Shown here piece by piece: positions 1 through 8,769 of a stretch of DNA of 64,000 nt. The notes under the pieces were generated by a model. That model made no database searches. It was not told the origin of the DNA and saw only the letters and a program-made list of their open reading frames with translations. This DNA is from TMP-7 sp038212445 (GTDB lineage: Bacteria > Acidobacteriota > Terriglobia > Bryobacterales > Bryobacteraceae). Location: positions 62,001 to 126,000 of the forward strand of contig JBBQUM010000014.1 in the NCBI GenBank assembly GCA_038212445.1. Direction: 5' to 3'. The translations under genes were made by a program, and so were the position numbers. The number at the start of each line of letters is the position of its first letter. The first letter of the stretch is position 1.

Positions 1-14
1 CGGGTCCCACGGAC

Positions 15-563
15 ATGGAAACCGGTTGCACGCTCTGGTTCACTGGGATGTCGGGTAGCGGAAAGAGTACTCTCTCACTATTGCTGCTCGAGCGATTTCG
101 CTCCATGGGACTGAAGGTTGAACTGCTCGACGGCGACGTTGTGCGTACGCACCTCTGCCGCGACCTCGGCTTTTCCCGCGAGGATCGTGAGGAGAATATC
201 CGCCGCATCGGTTTTGTCTGTGAAATGCTCTGCCGCAACGGTGTTATCACAATGGTGGCCGCGATCTCGCCTTTCCGCGCCGGACGGGATGAGGTCCGCG
301 CACGCGTCGGCAAATTCATCGAAGTGCACATGAGTTGCCCGGTGGAAGTGCTGATCGAGCGGGACGTCAAAGGGCTATACAAGAGGGCGCTATCAGGCGA
401 GATACCCCATTTCACCGGAATCTCCGACCCTTATGAAGCTCCGTTGTCTCCTGAAATTACAATCGACTCTTCGACGGAACTCCCCGAGGCGAGCGTCGAA
501 CGTATCCTGGCCCGGATGCATGAACTCGGTGTGATCACCACCGAATCGATGGAGAGAGTTTGA
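15..563 (+). CDS. cysC: Adenylylsulfate (APS) kinase, possibly the C-terminal part of a longer protein
   Basis: APS kinase phosphorylates adenylylsulfate to PAPS, the sulfate donor for sulfotransferases. The protein opens with the family signature LWFTGMSGSGKST (P-loop GMSGSGKS at residues ~11-18). It continues with LDGDVVR and the FSREDREENIRR segment that binds APS, and FIEVHMSCPVEVLIERDVKGLYKRA near residue 105. At 182 residues it matches a lone APS kinase domain. The frame is open upstream to the edge of the window (codons reading G-P-T-D before the ATG) and I see no ribosome-binding site within the few bases available, so it may be the end of a fused sulfate adenylyltransferase-APS kinase. 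The sulfotransferase gene 43 bp downstream would use its product. Identity is certain; the N-terminus is not. Confidence 0.9.
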   Translation: METGCTLWFTGMSGSGKSTLSLLLLERFRSMGLKVELLDGDVVRTHLCRDLGFSREDREENIRRIGFVCEMLCRNGVITMVAAISPFRAGRDEVRARVGKFIEVHMSCPVEVLIERDVKGLYKRALSGEIPHFTGISDPYEAPLSPEITIDSSTELPEASVERILARMHELGVITTESMERV

Positions 564-605
564 ACTTCAGACTGGCGGGCTCTCGGGCCTGAAAAGGAAA
601 TCACA

Positions 606-1532
606 ATGTCATCGCTACCTCAGAAACTACACGAATACACGGGCCATGTCATGCTCGACAGCACCCGGTGGAAGGTCTACAAACATCGTCCGGAGGACAT
701 TGTGATTTCTACGTCCTACAAGACCGGCACCACTTGGATGCAGACCATCGTTGCGAACCTGATCTTCCAGGACGGCGCCTTCCCGGCGCCTGTGAGTGCC
801 ATGTCGCCGTGGCTCGATATGGCGCTTCCGCCTCTTGACCAGATTTCACAGGCGCTCGAAGCCCAGACGCACCGGCGCTTCATTAAGACTCACTTGGCGC
901 TCGATGGCCTGCCGTACTTCGATACCGCACGCTACATCGTTGTCGGCCGCGACGCGCGGGATGTGTTTATGTCGATCTGGAATCACCACACCGGCTACTC
1001 TGACCAACTGAGGGGAATGGTCAAGGAGCGCGCCGCCGAGTTGGGCACGGAGTTCACGCTCGACTTCGAGGATATTCACGATATGTGGCGCGTTTGGATC
1101 GATAAGAGTCCCTTCGAATGGGAGAGTTCCGGTTACCCCTACTGGTCCCACCTCCACCATATGCAAACCTGGTGGGACTACCGCCACCTGCCCAATATTC
1201 TCCTGGTCCATTTCACGGATTTGTTAGAGAAGCCTGAAGCGGAAGTCCGGCGCATCGCAAAGTTTCTCGGCATCGAAATCGACGAGAAAATGCTCCCCGG
1301 AATCCTCGAGCGCATCTCCTTCAACGGCATGAAAGAGAACTTCGGCAACATCATGCCCGACGCCGATCACCTCTTCCGCGAGGGCGGCAAGACCTTCATG
1401 AACAAAGGCACAAACGGCCGCTGGCGCGGCGTCCTCACCGCAGCCGAACTGGAACAATGCCGCGCCGCCATTGCCCGCGAACTGTCACCCGACTGCGCAA
1501 CCTGGCTGGAAAACGGCGGCGACCCAAAGTAA
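606..1532 (+). CDS. PAPS-dependent sulfotransferase
   Basis: Cytosolic-type sulfotransferase (Sulfotransfer_1 family) that moves sulfate from PAPS to a hydroxyl or amine acceptor. Both PAPS-binding elements are visible: the 5'-phosphosulfate loop SYKTGTTWMQ near residue 38 and the 3'-phosphate strand YIVVGRDARDVFMSIWNH near residue 111. The C-terminal KGTNGRWRGVLT segment matches the family's GxxGxWK-like motif. A purine-rich site (aaaaggaaa) precedes the ATG. At 308 residues it has the usual length. Its position 43 bp after the APS kinase gene suggests one operon that makes and then uses PAPS. The acceptor cannot be read from sequence; small phenol-like or lipid substrates are typical of the family. 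Confidence 0.9.
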   Translation: MSSLPQKLHEYTGHVMLDSTRWKVYKHRPEDIVISTSYKTGTTWMQTIVANLIFQDGAFPAPVSAMSPWLDMALPPLDQISQALEAQTHRRFIKTHLALDGLPYFDTARYIVVGRDARDVFMSIWNHHTGYSDQLRGMVKERAAELGTEFTLDFEDIHDMWRVWIDKSPFEWESSGYPYWSHLHHMQTWWDYRHLPNILLVHFTDLLEKPEAEVRRIAKFLGIEIDEKMLPGILERISFNGMKENFGNIMPDADHLFREGGKTFMNKGTNGRWRGVLTAAELEQCRAAIARELSPDCATWLENGGDPK

Positions 1533-1568
1533 AAGAAGCGCATTACAAGCAGCGATAACAAGCAGAAG

Positions 1569-1590
1569 TGGGACAGCTCCCGCCCCGTCT
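1569..1590 (+). repeat. Short GC-rich intergenic motif, copy 1
   Basis: The 22 bases tgggacagctcccgccccgt(ct) recur with a small indel on the minus strand at 27541-27564 (TGGGAC...CTCCCGCCCCGTC), and a more distant version lies at 3156-3177. All three are intergenic and partly self-complementary, as in REP-type elements. Three copies are too few to prove a family. Confidence 0.35.
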
Positions 1591-1608
1591 CTGGGGATCG
1601 CCCGATAG

Positions 1609-1902
1609 TCGAAGTACCCGAATGCCCCAGCGGATCCGGCCGCCTTCGACGCTTACTACCTGCAAACGCACATCCCTCTCGCAAATAAGATCTCGCAAGT
1701 CCGCTCCATTACGATAAGCACCGGGCCCGTGCAGGCCATCGCAGGTAGCGCTCCCTACCTCGTTGGCATTCTGAACTTCGACTCGATGGCGGATTTACAA
1801 GCAGGTCTCGCCTCCCCTGAGGGACAAGCCGCCGCCGGAGACTTATCGACCCTTGCCTCAGGCGTCGCCACTCTGCTGATCTACGACAACAAGCCGGTCT
1901 AA
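1609..1902 (+). pseudogene. EthD-family protein, 5'-truncated remnant
   Basis: The frame ending with TAA at 1900-1902 encodes NAPADPAAFDAYYLQTH, then IPLANKI, GPVQAIAGSAPYLVGIL and LASPEGQAAAGDL. These are the recurring features of small EthD-type proteins (about 100 residues, dimeric ferredoxin-like fold). The frame is closed by TAG at 1606-1608 and there is no start codon before the conserved part. A neighbouring frame just upstream reads I-V-E-V, which would fit the missing first strand, so a small indel near 1610 probably destroyed the start. The gene is therefore probably dead. It is not part of the sulfation pair and seems to be a leftover between operons. Confidence 0.6.
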
Positions 1903-2026
1903 GTCAGGCGTGGGCATCGCGGCTGATACTTGTCGTGTACCGGCTCGCCGCCATACCGGAGTCGCCCGATGCCGGAGATATAATGCAACTTCGATTCAAG
2001 CTAGACATTCAGGAGAACCTACGACC

Positions 2027-3058
2027 ATGCAATTGAAGATGCCCGGAGTCGCCGCGCTCGCTTCATTCGCCCTTGCCGCCCTCATCAGTTTTGGACAACC
2101 GGCCAATCCCTCCGGGCAGCCCGCCAACTGCCCGCCTGAAGGCTTTAGCGGCGGCTTCACCCGCGGCTGCCCCCAGAGGCAGTTTGCGAATCCCGCGGAC
2201 ATCTCCGCCATGATGGCAGCCTTGCCGGACAAACCCTATGCGACTCCTCAAAAGCTTCGCCGCGTCCTTGTACTCGGCCGCGCCGTCACCTTCGTGCACT
2301 CTTCAATTCCACTTGCAACCAAGATGGTGGAATACCTCGGAGACAAGACCGGCGCCTGGATGACCACCATCACCTACGACGCAGCCGCCATAACTCCCGA
2401 GAACCTGAAGCAATATGATGCGGTCTTCCTCGCCAGCACCACCGGCGAATTCTTGGACGATCCCAACGATAAGGCCGCCAGCACCATGCGCCGCCAAGCT
2501 CTCCTCGACTTCGTCAAAAGCGGCAAGGGTCTTGCCGGCATCCATGCCGCTACCGACTCCTACCACACCATGGGTCGACCCTCCTCACCCGGCGGTGAAG
2601 CCCAACCCCTCACCGGTACGTGGCCTGAATTCAATGAAGCGATCGGTGGCTTCTTTAAATATCATTGGACCTACCCCACCCTCATCCCAGTCAAGATCGA
2701 CGACCCGACCAGCCCGCTGAATGCCATGCTCCCGGCTCGCGGATACGAGATCGTTGACGAGACCTACACCTTTGCCCAGGACTCCTTCAGCCGCAAACGC
2801 GTTCACGTGCTCACCAGCGTCAACTACGCGAAGATGAGTGCCGAAGACAAGGCTAAGGAACCAGCCGCCACCAAGCGCACCGACGGCGATTACGCGTTGA
2901 GCTACATCCAGAAAGTCGGCAATGGCCGGGTGTTCTATGAAGCCCACGGGCACGACGAGAAAATTTATTTTTCCCGGCCCTTCGTTGCCCATATGCTCGC
3001 CGGCATTCAATATGCACTCGGCGACCTAAAGGCCGACGACAGCCCGAGCATGAAATAG
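2027..3058 (+). CDS. Secreted ThuA-like domain protein
   Basis: ThuA-like fold (a glutamine-amidotransferase-like domain found near sugar-metabolism genes in many soil bacteria; biochemical role unsettled). The ATG at 2027 is chosen over upstream in-frame starts because an aggaga site lies about 10 bp before it and it begins a clear signal peptide (MQLKMPGVAALASFALAALI). Family hallmarks are the nucleotide-fold-like start RRVLVLGRAVTFVHSS, DAVFLASTTGEFLDD, then LAGIHAATDSYH, FKYHWTYPTLIPVKIDDP and a C-terminal NGRVFYEAHGHDEKIY. Mature size is about 320 residues, normal for secreted ThuA proteins. It stands alone between the EthD remnant and the convergent tsaC gene. Confidence 0.85.
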   Translation: MQLKMPGVAALASFALAALISFGQPANPSGQPANCPPEGFSGGFTRGCPQRQFANPADISAMMAALPDKPYATPQKLRRVLVLGRAVTFVHSSIPLATKMVEYLGDKTGAWMTTITYDAAAITPENLKQYDAVFLASTTGEFLDDPNDKAASTMRRQALLDFVKSGKGLAGIHAATDSYHTMGRPSSPGGEAQPLTGTWPEFNEAIGGFFKYHWTYPTLIPVKIDDPTSPLNAMLPARGYEIVDETYTFAQDSFSRKRVHVLTSVNYAKMSAEDKAKEPAATKRTDGDYALSYIQKVGNGRVFYEAHGHDEKIYFSRPFVAHMLAGIQYALGDLKADDSPSMK

Positions 3059-3155
3059 CGCAGTCCAAGCTCAGTCATTTGGGAAGTGGCAGGCAGCCGG
3101 ACGCAACAGGAAGTGTGACCCGCAGGACGAACACGAAGTGTCACCCACCAGCAAG

Positions 3156-3177
3156 TGGGACGGGGCTCTCGCTGTCC
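3156..3177 (+). repeat. Short GC-rich intergenic motif, divergent copy
   Basis: The bases tgggacggggctctcgctgtcc are a distant form of the motif at 1569 and 27541. They lie in the 137-bp gap between two convergent genes, next to two direct copies of gaagtgt(g/c)accc at about 3111 and 3135. Nothing coding was seen in this gap. Confidence 0.25.
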
Positions 3178-3195
3178 AGGTACAGCATTCGTCGA

Positions 3196-4071
3196 CTACC
3201 GCTCCGCGCTCGCCCGCTTCAAGCGGTCGACGATCGCCGCCCACGGCCCGGTCGCCGGAGGACGCTCCACAGCAATCCAGTCCCAACCCTCGCGATCCAA
3301 TCGATGTAACGTCGCATACAGCACCGCCGCGTAAGTCGTCGGATCCGGTGGCATCGTGGCCAGCGATACAAACGCCCCGTGCCCTTCCGGCGCCTCATCC
3401 CGATCCGTCAGAATGAGTGGCGTTCGCGGACTGTAGTGCCGGTCGTGCATCCCTGGCGCCGGATGGGCGCCTTCTTCCGCCACCACCTGCCGGATATTGT
3501 CGAAGGCGATCATTCCCGGTCGTAGTAACACCGGCTCCGGCCCCGCCAGCGACACCACCGTCGACTCAATTCCCACTGGACAAGGTCCGCCGTCCAGCAC
3601 CATCAGGTCCGGTCCGAAAGCCTCCCGTACGTGCGACGCCGTCGTTGGCGATAGCTGTGTGAAGCGATTCGCCGATGGCGCGGCAATCGGGACACCCGCC
3701 TCGCGGATCAGTTCCAGCGCCAGCGGATGCGCCGGAATCCGCACGCCTACAGTCGGCAGCCCCGCTGTCACAATGTCTGGAATCTGGCCTCGCTTCGGTA
3801 AAACGAGCGTTAGCGGACCCGGCCAATACTGGCGCGCCAGCCGGTCAGCGGTATCGCTCCACTCGGCCGCCACCAAGTTGCGGCACATCCCCAGGCTGCT
3901 TACGTGGACAATCAGCGGACTCGTCGCGGGCCGTCCCTTTAGCGCGAAAATTCGCTCCACCGCGCCCGCGTCAAGCGCATTGGCGCCAAGTCCATAAACG
4001 GTCTCGGTTGGAAAGGCGACCAAGCCGCCCTCCCTTATGATTCGCGCTGCCTGCCTGAGCTCGTCGTTCAC
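3196..4071 (-). CDS. tsaC: L-threonylcarbamoyladenylate synthase (Sua5 type)
   Basis: Makes threonylcarbamoyl-AMP from threonine, bicarbonate and ATP, the first step of the universal tRNA modification t6A at position 37. The YrdC-like domain covers residues ~5-185: GGLVAFPTETVYGLGANA, KGRPATSPLIVHV, WPGPLTLVL and APSANRFTQLSPT are diagnostic. The extra C-terminal ~100 residues, after the PGMHDRHYSPRTPL linker, make it the longer Sua5 form rather than the short TsaC form (291 residues in all). Its ATG overlaps the prfB stop codon (ATGA), so the two genes should be translationally coupled; both serve translation. Confidence 0.95.
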   Translation of the reverse strand: MNDELRQAARIIREGGLVAFPTETVYGLGANALDAGAVERIFALKGRPATSPLIVHVSSLGMCRNLVAAEWSDTADRLARQYWPGPLTLVLPKRGQIPDIVTAGLPTVGVRIPAHPLALELIREAGVPIAAPSANRFTQLSPTTASHVREAFGPDLMVLDGGPCPVGIESTVVSLAGPEPVLLRPGMIAFDNIRQVVAEEGAHPAPGMHDRHYSPRTPLILTDRDEAPEGHGAFVSLATMPPDPTTYAAVLYATLHRLDREGWDWIAVERPPATGPWAAIVDRLKRASAER

Positions 4072-5196
4072 TCCGGAAGGTCGTCCTTACCGTAAATCTT
4101 CCCGGTCTTCCGCCACACCAGGTACGCATGCATGAACTCGTCCAGATCTCCGTCAAGCACCCGGTCCACGTCACCGACGGAAAACTTGGTGCGATGATCC
4201 TTGATCATGCGATACGGCGCCAGTACGTAGGAACGGATCTGCGACCCGAAATTGATCTCGAGCTTCGAGTCCTCCACCTTGTCCTGCTCCACCTGCTTCT
4301 TCGCCATCTCGTACTCGTAGAGCTTGGCCCGCAGCTGCTTCATCGCACTCGCACGGTTCTTGTGTTGCGACCGCTCGTTCTGGCATTGGACCACCAGGCC
4401 AGTCGGCAAGTGCGTCATCCTCACTGCGGACTCCGTCCGGTTCACATGCTGTCCGCCCGCACCCGACGCGCGAAAAACATCCACCTTCACATCGTCCGGC
4501 TTGATGTCGATCTTCACGTCGTCGTCGATCTGCGGGTAGACGAAGACACTGGCAAACGACGTGTGCCGCCTCGCGTTCGCGTCGAAGGGCGAAATGCGTA
4601 CTAGCCGGTGGACTCCAATCTCGCTCTGCAGCAGCCCGTACGCGTTCTCGCCGTTCACTTCGAATGTGACGGACTTGATTCCCGCGCCTTCTCCCTCCAG
4701 CCGGTCTGTGATGTCGGTGTGCATGCTGTGCCGTTCAGCCCAGCGCAGGAACATGCGCATGATCATCTCGGCCCAGTCCTGCGACTCGGTTCCGCCGGCA
4801 CCGGGATGAATGGTAATGATCGCGCTGCGCGCCGCATTCTCGCCGCCTAGCAGCATTCCCGTCTCGAGCGTATCGAGAACTACGCGGAAACTCCCCATCT
4901 CTCGCTCGATATCGGCGTTTACGTCCTCCCCCTCACGGGAAAGTTCAAACAAGGTCTCGATATCGTCGCGATTGCTCGCCAGCTTCAAATCGTGCGAAAT
5001 GAATTCTTCCAGCCGCTTGCGATCCTGCATGATCTTCTGCGACTTCTCCGGCTGATTCCAGAAGTCGGGATCGTTGATTACTTTTTCGAGTTCGGTGAGT
5101 TGGGCTCGTTTGGCGGGCGCGTCAAAGATAGCTCCGCACAGCATCCGACTGCTGGCGAAGCGTAACGTACTCTCTTTCCAGTTCTTCGAGGGTCAT
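4068..5196 (-). CDS. prfB: Peptide chain release factor 2, read through a programmed +1 frameshift
   Basis: RF2 ends translation at UGA and UAA. The real start is the ATG at 5196: 24 codons (MTLEELEREYVTLR... ending RSYL) run into an in-frame TGA at 5122-5124. Shifting +1 at CTT-TGA-C joins them to the main frame (DAPAKRAQLTELE...), giving about 375 residues. This is the classic autoregulated prfB arrangement. The codon-recognition tripeptide is present as SPFDANARRHTSF and the catalytic loop as ASGAGGQHVNRTESAVR. A start inside the second frame would lose the N-terminal helix, so this is not a broken gene. The tsaC gene follows with a 4-bp overlap. Upstream is a pseudogene 31 bp away. Confidence 0.95.
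5118..5140 (-). promoter_or_regulatory. prfB programmed +1 frameshift site
   Basis: On the minus strand the sequence reads gtgcggagctatctttgac. It holds a purine-rich stimulator (cggag), the slippery codon CTT and the stop TGA followed by C. This is the arrangement known from other prfB genes, with TAT-CTT-TGA-C fully conserved. When RF2 is scarce, slow termination at TGA lets the ribosome slip +1 and make more RF2. The internal Shine-Dalgarno-like element is weaker than the AGGGGG of Escherichia coli. Confidence 0.9.
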
Positions 5197-5226
5197 CTAT
5201 TGCAATTTTAGCTCAGGTCCGCGGGC

Positions 5227-6430
5227 TCACCTCTCTGGAATCGGCCCAAAGTAACCGACGGTCTCTTCACGTGTCACCGCAAACAAGATGGTCGGCCCCA
5301 TCCAACCTTGCGGCACCTCCACGTCCATCAGCGGCGCCAGGCCAAAGAAGGTTACCCGCCTCCGGCACCGTCAGCTCAGGCGTGCCCAGCGGTGCCTCCC
5401 ACGGAATCTGAACGAAAGCCCCCGTCGGACTCTGTGAAAGCAGCGGCGCCGGGCGTCCGTCGATCTCCACCGAAAATTCTCGATAATCCCGCCCCATCCA
5501 GTCTCGCCATCGACTCGGGAACGATACTCCCCGCGGCATCGATTCTTGGAGTCGGCCCGATCAACTCCGTCATGACCCGGTATGAGCATCGATTCGCAGC
5601 AGCGCGCCATCACTCCGCACTTCGTACACCCTCTTCCCGTCTCCCGAGAACGGCGCCGTCCGGAGTCGCCGTGAGCTGTCTCCACTCCGATCCGTCCAGC
5701 CGGCTCACCATTGACTGAAGCGTGACGCCCGGGCGCGTGAGATACAGCACGCGCGAACCGTCGGCGCTCAGATGAGCGCTATAACTGTCCCGATCATCCG
5801 AACCAAGTTGGTACGCACGCTTCTGCGTCACGTCGGTCACAAAGAGCCGGTGGTTGACGATTTCGGAAAATTACGTTCCGCGCGTCGTCCAAGTCGGTTG
5901 CGCTGCTCTGTGGCGGCGCCGGGCCCCACCATCTGCCCAGTCGCTGGATTGACCAGATGCCCGTCACTTGTCAGGAACGTCCCTGGCAATCCGCACCACC
6001 GCCGAAAGCTGGGCCAGCTTTGCACCAACACCTCCTTCGAGATCGCAAAAAGAAACTGGCGGCGTTGCCTATATCGAGGGTCTGCTGGACATAGTAGTGA
6101 GCATCGCGGCAATCAGGCTCCGGTAGGCGATCACTTTGCCGTCGCCGCTCAACTGCACATTCCCGATGCCGCGATTACCGGATAGCGTCAATACGTCGCA
6201 GGCCTGGTTGCTACGAGCGAAAGCGTGTCGCCGCTCAACCGGAAAAGCTTCGGCTCCAGAGTTTGCCCGGAGCGTTTCTGTGGGAGCGTTGTGACGAAAT
6301 AGACCGCCGAGCCGTCGCTATTCGTCGCTAACGAAGTGAAGCCGGCCGCGGGTGTGTTGTAGGAAGGAAGCTCAGCGACGCTGGAAAGCAGAGTCGCACT
6401 CACCAGTACGAACTGGCGAGCGAAAATCAT
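5227..6430 (-). pseudogene. Secreted beta-propeller/TIGR03437-type protein, multiply frameshifted
   Basis: Reading the minus strand from ATG 6430 gives a signal peptide (FVLVSATLLSSVAELPSYN) and a propeller-like start (GFTSLATNSDGSAVYFVTTL). The frame then breaks repeatedly. Coherent pieces reappear in order in different frames: GNVQLSGDGKVIAYRS, TFLTSDGHLVNPATGQ, VTDVTQKRAYQLGSDD with SAHLSADGSRVLYL, GDGKRVYEVRSDGALLRID, FSVEIDGRPAPLLSQSPTG with FVQIPWEAPLGTP, and MDVEVPQGWMGPTILFAV ending at TGA 5227. The last part is the TIGR03437-like 'Solibacter' C-terminal domain. At least four or five frameshifts are needed, so it is a decaying gene rather than one sequencing error. It is sandwiched in the prfB operon direction. 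Confidence 0.8.
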
Positions 6431-6436
6431 TTCGCA

Positions 6437-7192
6437 CTACATCATGTCTGTTCGCGCTGGTCCAAGGGTGGTCGCCAGTGCCTGCTTTGCCGCCATGGAG
6501 CGTTGAAGCAGCCGGACCGCCTCCTTCTCGCATCCCCTGGGAATCTGCACTCGAACTTCCGAGTCATCGCCCGTCACGGTGAAACGAGCATACGCGATTG
6601 CACCCCATACCAGCTCGAGATTGCGTATTCTCTCGAAGAGGAAGAGCCGCCCGTCCGTCCAAATCCCGTCACCGCTGACGTACGCCTCCCGACCCGGATC
6701 CAATGCCCGGGCACACCGGCCGTTCACTTCGCTCCGCTTGAGCCAGAGACCCGCCATCGGCAGAACGATCGGAAGAAACGCAAATTTCACTGCGCCCCCA
6801 ATACCGCTGGACCAGGTCATCAACGCCGGCACCACTAACGCCGCAACAAAAATCAGCGCCGCCTGCTGCCAGGCCAGACCCATCCCCGTGGACCGCTCAT
6901 GGCTCTCCCAGGCAATTCTCTCTGCCTCCGTGTACTTCCAATGGGCCAGAGAACGCCCGCCGGCAATCGCGTTTTGAGCGTCGCGTACCAGCGTGTCGGC
7001 GTAGGCATATGCGCCGCCGCCCAACAGCACCATCGATGCCAGTAGCACCCAGTAACCAAATCGATCCCACCACAGAGGAGGAATCGCCGCGCTGATCAGC
7101 AATATGCTGCCCAGCCCGTGCACACTCTGGACTCTCCGCCGAAAGGGACCTACGGTTTTGGGCGCGGGCACAGCCATCGTTCTGAATATCAT
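6437..7192 (-). CDS. Putative membrane protein of unknown function
   Basis: I do not recognise a family. The 251-residue protein has an N-terminal hydrophobic pair (about residues 28-40 and 46-66, ISAAIPPLWW then YWVLLASMVLLGGGAYAYA), a soluble stretch with ERIAWESHERSTG, and a second pair (about residues 107-125 and 133-148). A hydrophilic C-terminus of ~100 residues contains RFTVTGDDSEVRVQIPRG. This suggests a four-helix membrane anchor with a cytosolic PH-like or beta-rich tail. The ATG lies only 7 bp upstream of the pseudogene start, so the two may once have been an operon. Confidence 0.65.
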   Translation of the reverse strand: MIFRTMAVPAPKTVGPFRRRVQSVHGLGSILLISAAIPPLWWDRFGYWVLLASMVLLGGGAYAYADTLVRDAQNAIAGGRSLAHWKYTEAERIAWESHERSTGMGLAWQQAALIFVAALVVPALMTWSSGIGGAVKFAFLPIVLPMAGLWLKRSEVNGRCARALDPGREAYVSGDGIWTDGRLFLFERIRNLELVWGAIAYARFTVTGDDSEVRVQIPRGCEKEAVRLLQRSMAAKQALATTLGPARTDMM

Positions 7193-7254
7193 CGGCCGAA
7201 TGCCCGGCGGACTCCAGGGCGCCCGCCTTCCAGGGGAGCTATTATGGCGAGATC

Positions 7255-8769
7255 ATGTTGCGACTCGCCCTGGTTTCGAGCCTGTTCACGCTGGCCCTGT
7301 CCGCCGGTAACCTGAAAACACTCCAAGGCCTGTTGACCGGCACCACTGGTAACAACCCGGCCATTCGTGTCTACAAAGGTGTTCCCTATGCCACCCCTCC
7401 AGTCGGCGAGTTGCGCTGGAAAGCCACCCAACCTCCCATTCCCTGGACCGGCGTTCGCCAGTCAACCGAGTTCTCCAAGCAGTGCATGCAAGAGCCCTAT
7501 CCGGACTCTTCCATTTACTACCGTGCTCCACAGCCCATGAGTGAGGACTGCCTCTACCTGAACGTTTGGACCGCGTCCAGGACCGGCAACGACAAACGCC
7601 CCGTTATGGTCTGGATTCACGGCGGCGGCTACACGCGTGGTTCCGGCGACGTGTCGACGTACGACGGCGAGAACCTTGCGGCTAAAGGCGTTGTGTTGGT
7701 GACGCTGAACTACCGCCTGGGAGTCTTCGGCTTCCTCGCGCATCCCGAACTCACCCATGAGTCGCCTCACCAGGCTTCCGGCAACTACGGACTGCTCGAC
7801 CTCGTGGCCGCTCTCCACTGGGTGCAGGAGAACATCGCTGCGTTCGGCGGCGACCCCAAGCGCGTGACCATCTTTGGCGAGTCCGCCGGATCCGGAGCCG
7901 TCAACGCACTGGTGGCGTCGCCTCTCGCCAAAGGCCTTTTCCAACGCGCAATCGGTGAAAGCGGCGCGATGTTTGGACGCCGTGTGACGCTTGCCCAGGC
8001 CGAAGAGGCCGGAGCAAAACTCGGCAAGGATCTCGCGGCCCTCCGTGCCAGGCCTGCTGAGGAATTGCTGAAGTCCGCCGGCCCAGGGCCGATCCTCGAC
8101 GGCTGGATGCTGCCCGAAGAGGTTCGCTCCGCCTTTGAAGCCCATCATTACAACGATGTCCCGGTCATCGTCGGCTCCAACGCCGATGAGGCCCGGACTC
8201 TGGCGCCCTGGCCTGCTTCCGGTACCGCGGCGTCTTTCATAGAAGCCGCCAACAAACGCTACGGCTCGATGGCTCCTGAATTTCTGAAGCTCTACCCTGC
8301 CGCGAGCGACGAGGAGGCTCGCGAGTCGCATTACAACAGCACCCGCGACCAGGGGATGAGCTGGCAAATGCGTACCTGGGCTCGTGAGCAGCAGCAGTCC
8401 GGCAAGAACGTGGCTTACCTGTACTACTTCACGCGCGTCCCCCCGGGTCCAGCCGGTCAGAAATATCGGGCCTACCACGCGGCCGAAATTCAGTACGTGT
8501 TCGGCAACGCCCCGGCGAAAACGCCCTGGGAAGAGCCTGATCGCCGTCTGTCCAACGCCATGATGGGTTACTGGGTCAACTTTGCCACCAAGGGTGATCC
8601 GAACGGACCGGGACTGGCGAAATGGCCTGCCTACGATGTGAAGCGTGACGAGGCGCTCGAACTCGGAGCCGACATCGCAGTCCGTCGTGGGGTGAGCAAA
8701 GAAGCGCTGGACTTTTTCGACCGTTTCTTCGCTTCGCAAAACGCCGACCGCGCCCGGGCGAGCCGGTGA
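7255..8769 (+). CDS. Secreted type-B carboxylesterase
   Basis: Alpha/beta-hydrolase of the carboxylesterase/para-nitrobenzyl esterase family, which hydrolyses carboxylic esters. A signal peptide (MLRLALVSSLFTLALSAG) is followed by GVPYATPPVGELRWK. The type-B pattern EDCLYLNVW comes next, the oxyanion hole WIHGGGYTRGS at ~residue 120, and the nucleophile elbow FGESAGSGAV at ~residue 205. The catalytic histidine is probably in AYHAAEIQYVFG near residue 405, with an acidic residue in NADEARTLAPW. At 504 residues it is of typical length. Its TGA overlaps the GTG start of the next gene, which implies co-translation. Confidence 0.92.
   Translation: MLRLALVSSLFTLALSAGNLKTLQGLLTGTTGNNPAIRVYKGVPYATPPVGELRWKATQPPIPWTGVRQSTEFSKQCMQEPYPDSSIYYRAPQPMSEDCLYLNVWTASRTGNDKRPVMVWIHGGGYTRGSGDVSTYDGENLAAKGVVLVTLNYRLGVFGFLAHPELTHESPHQASGNYGLLDLVAALHWVQENIAAFGGDPKRVTIFGESAGSGAVNALVASPLAKGLFQRAIGESGAMFGRRVTLAQAEEAGAKLGKDLAALRARPAEELLKSAGPGPILDGWMLPEEVRSAFEAHHYNDVPVIVGSNADEARTLAPWPASGTAASFIEAANKRYGSMAPEFLKLYPAASDEEARESHYNSTRDQGMSWQMRTWAREQQQSGKNVAYLYYFTRVPPGPAGQKYRAYHAAEIQYVFGNAPAKTPWEEPDRRLSNAMMGYWVNFATKGDPNGPGLAKWPAYDVKRDEALELGADIAVRRGVSKEALDFFDRFFASQNADRARASR

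Noticed and set aside
5122..5124. prfB as a pseudogene because of the in-frame TGA
   Set aside because: The TGA lies at the conserved CTT-TGA-C frameshift site and the rest of RF2 is intact.
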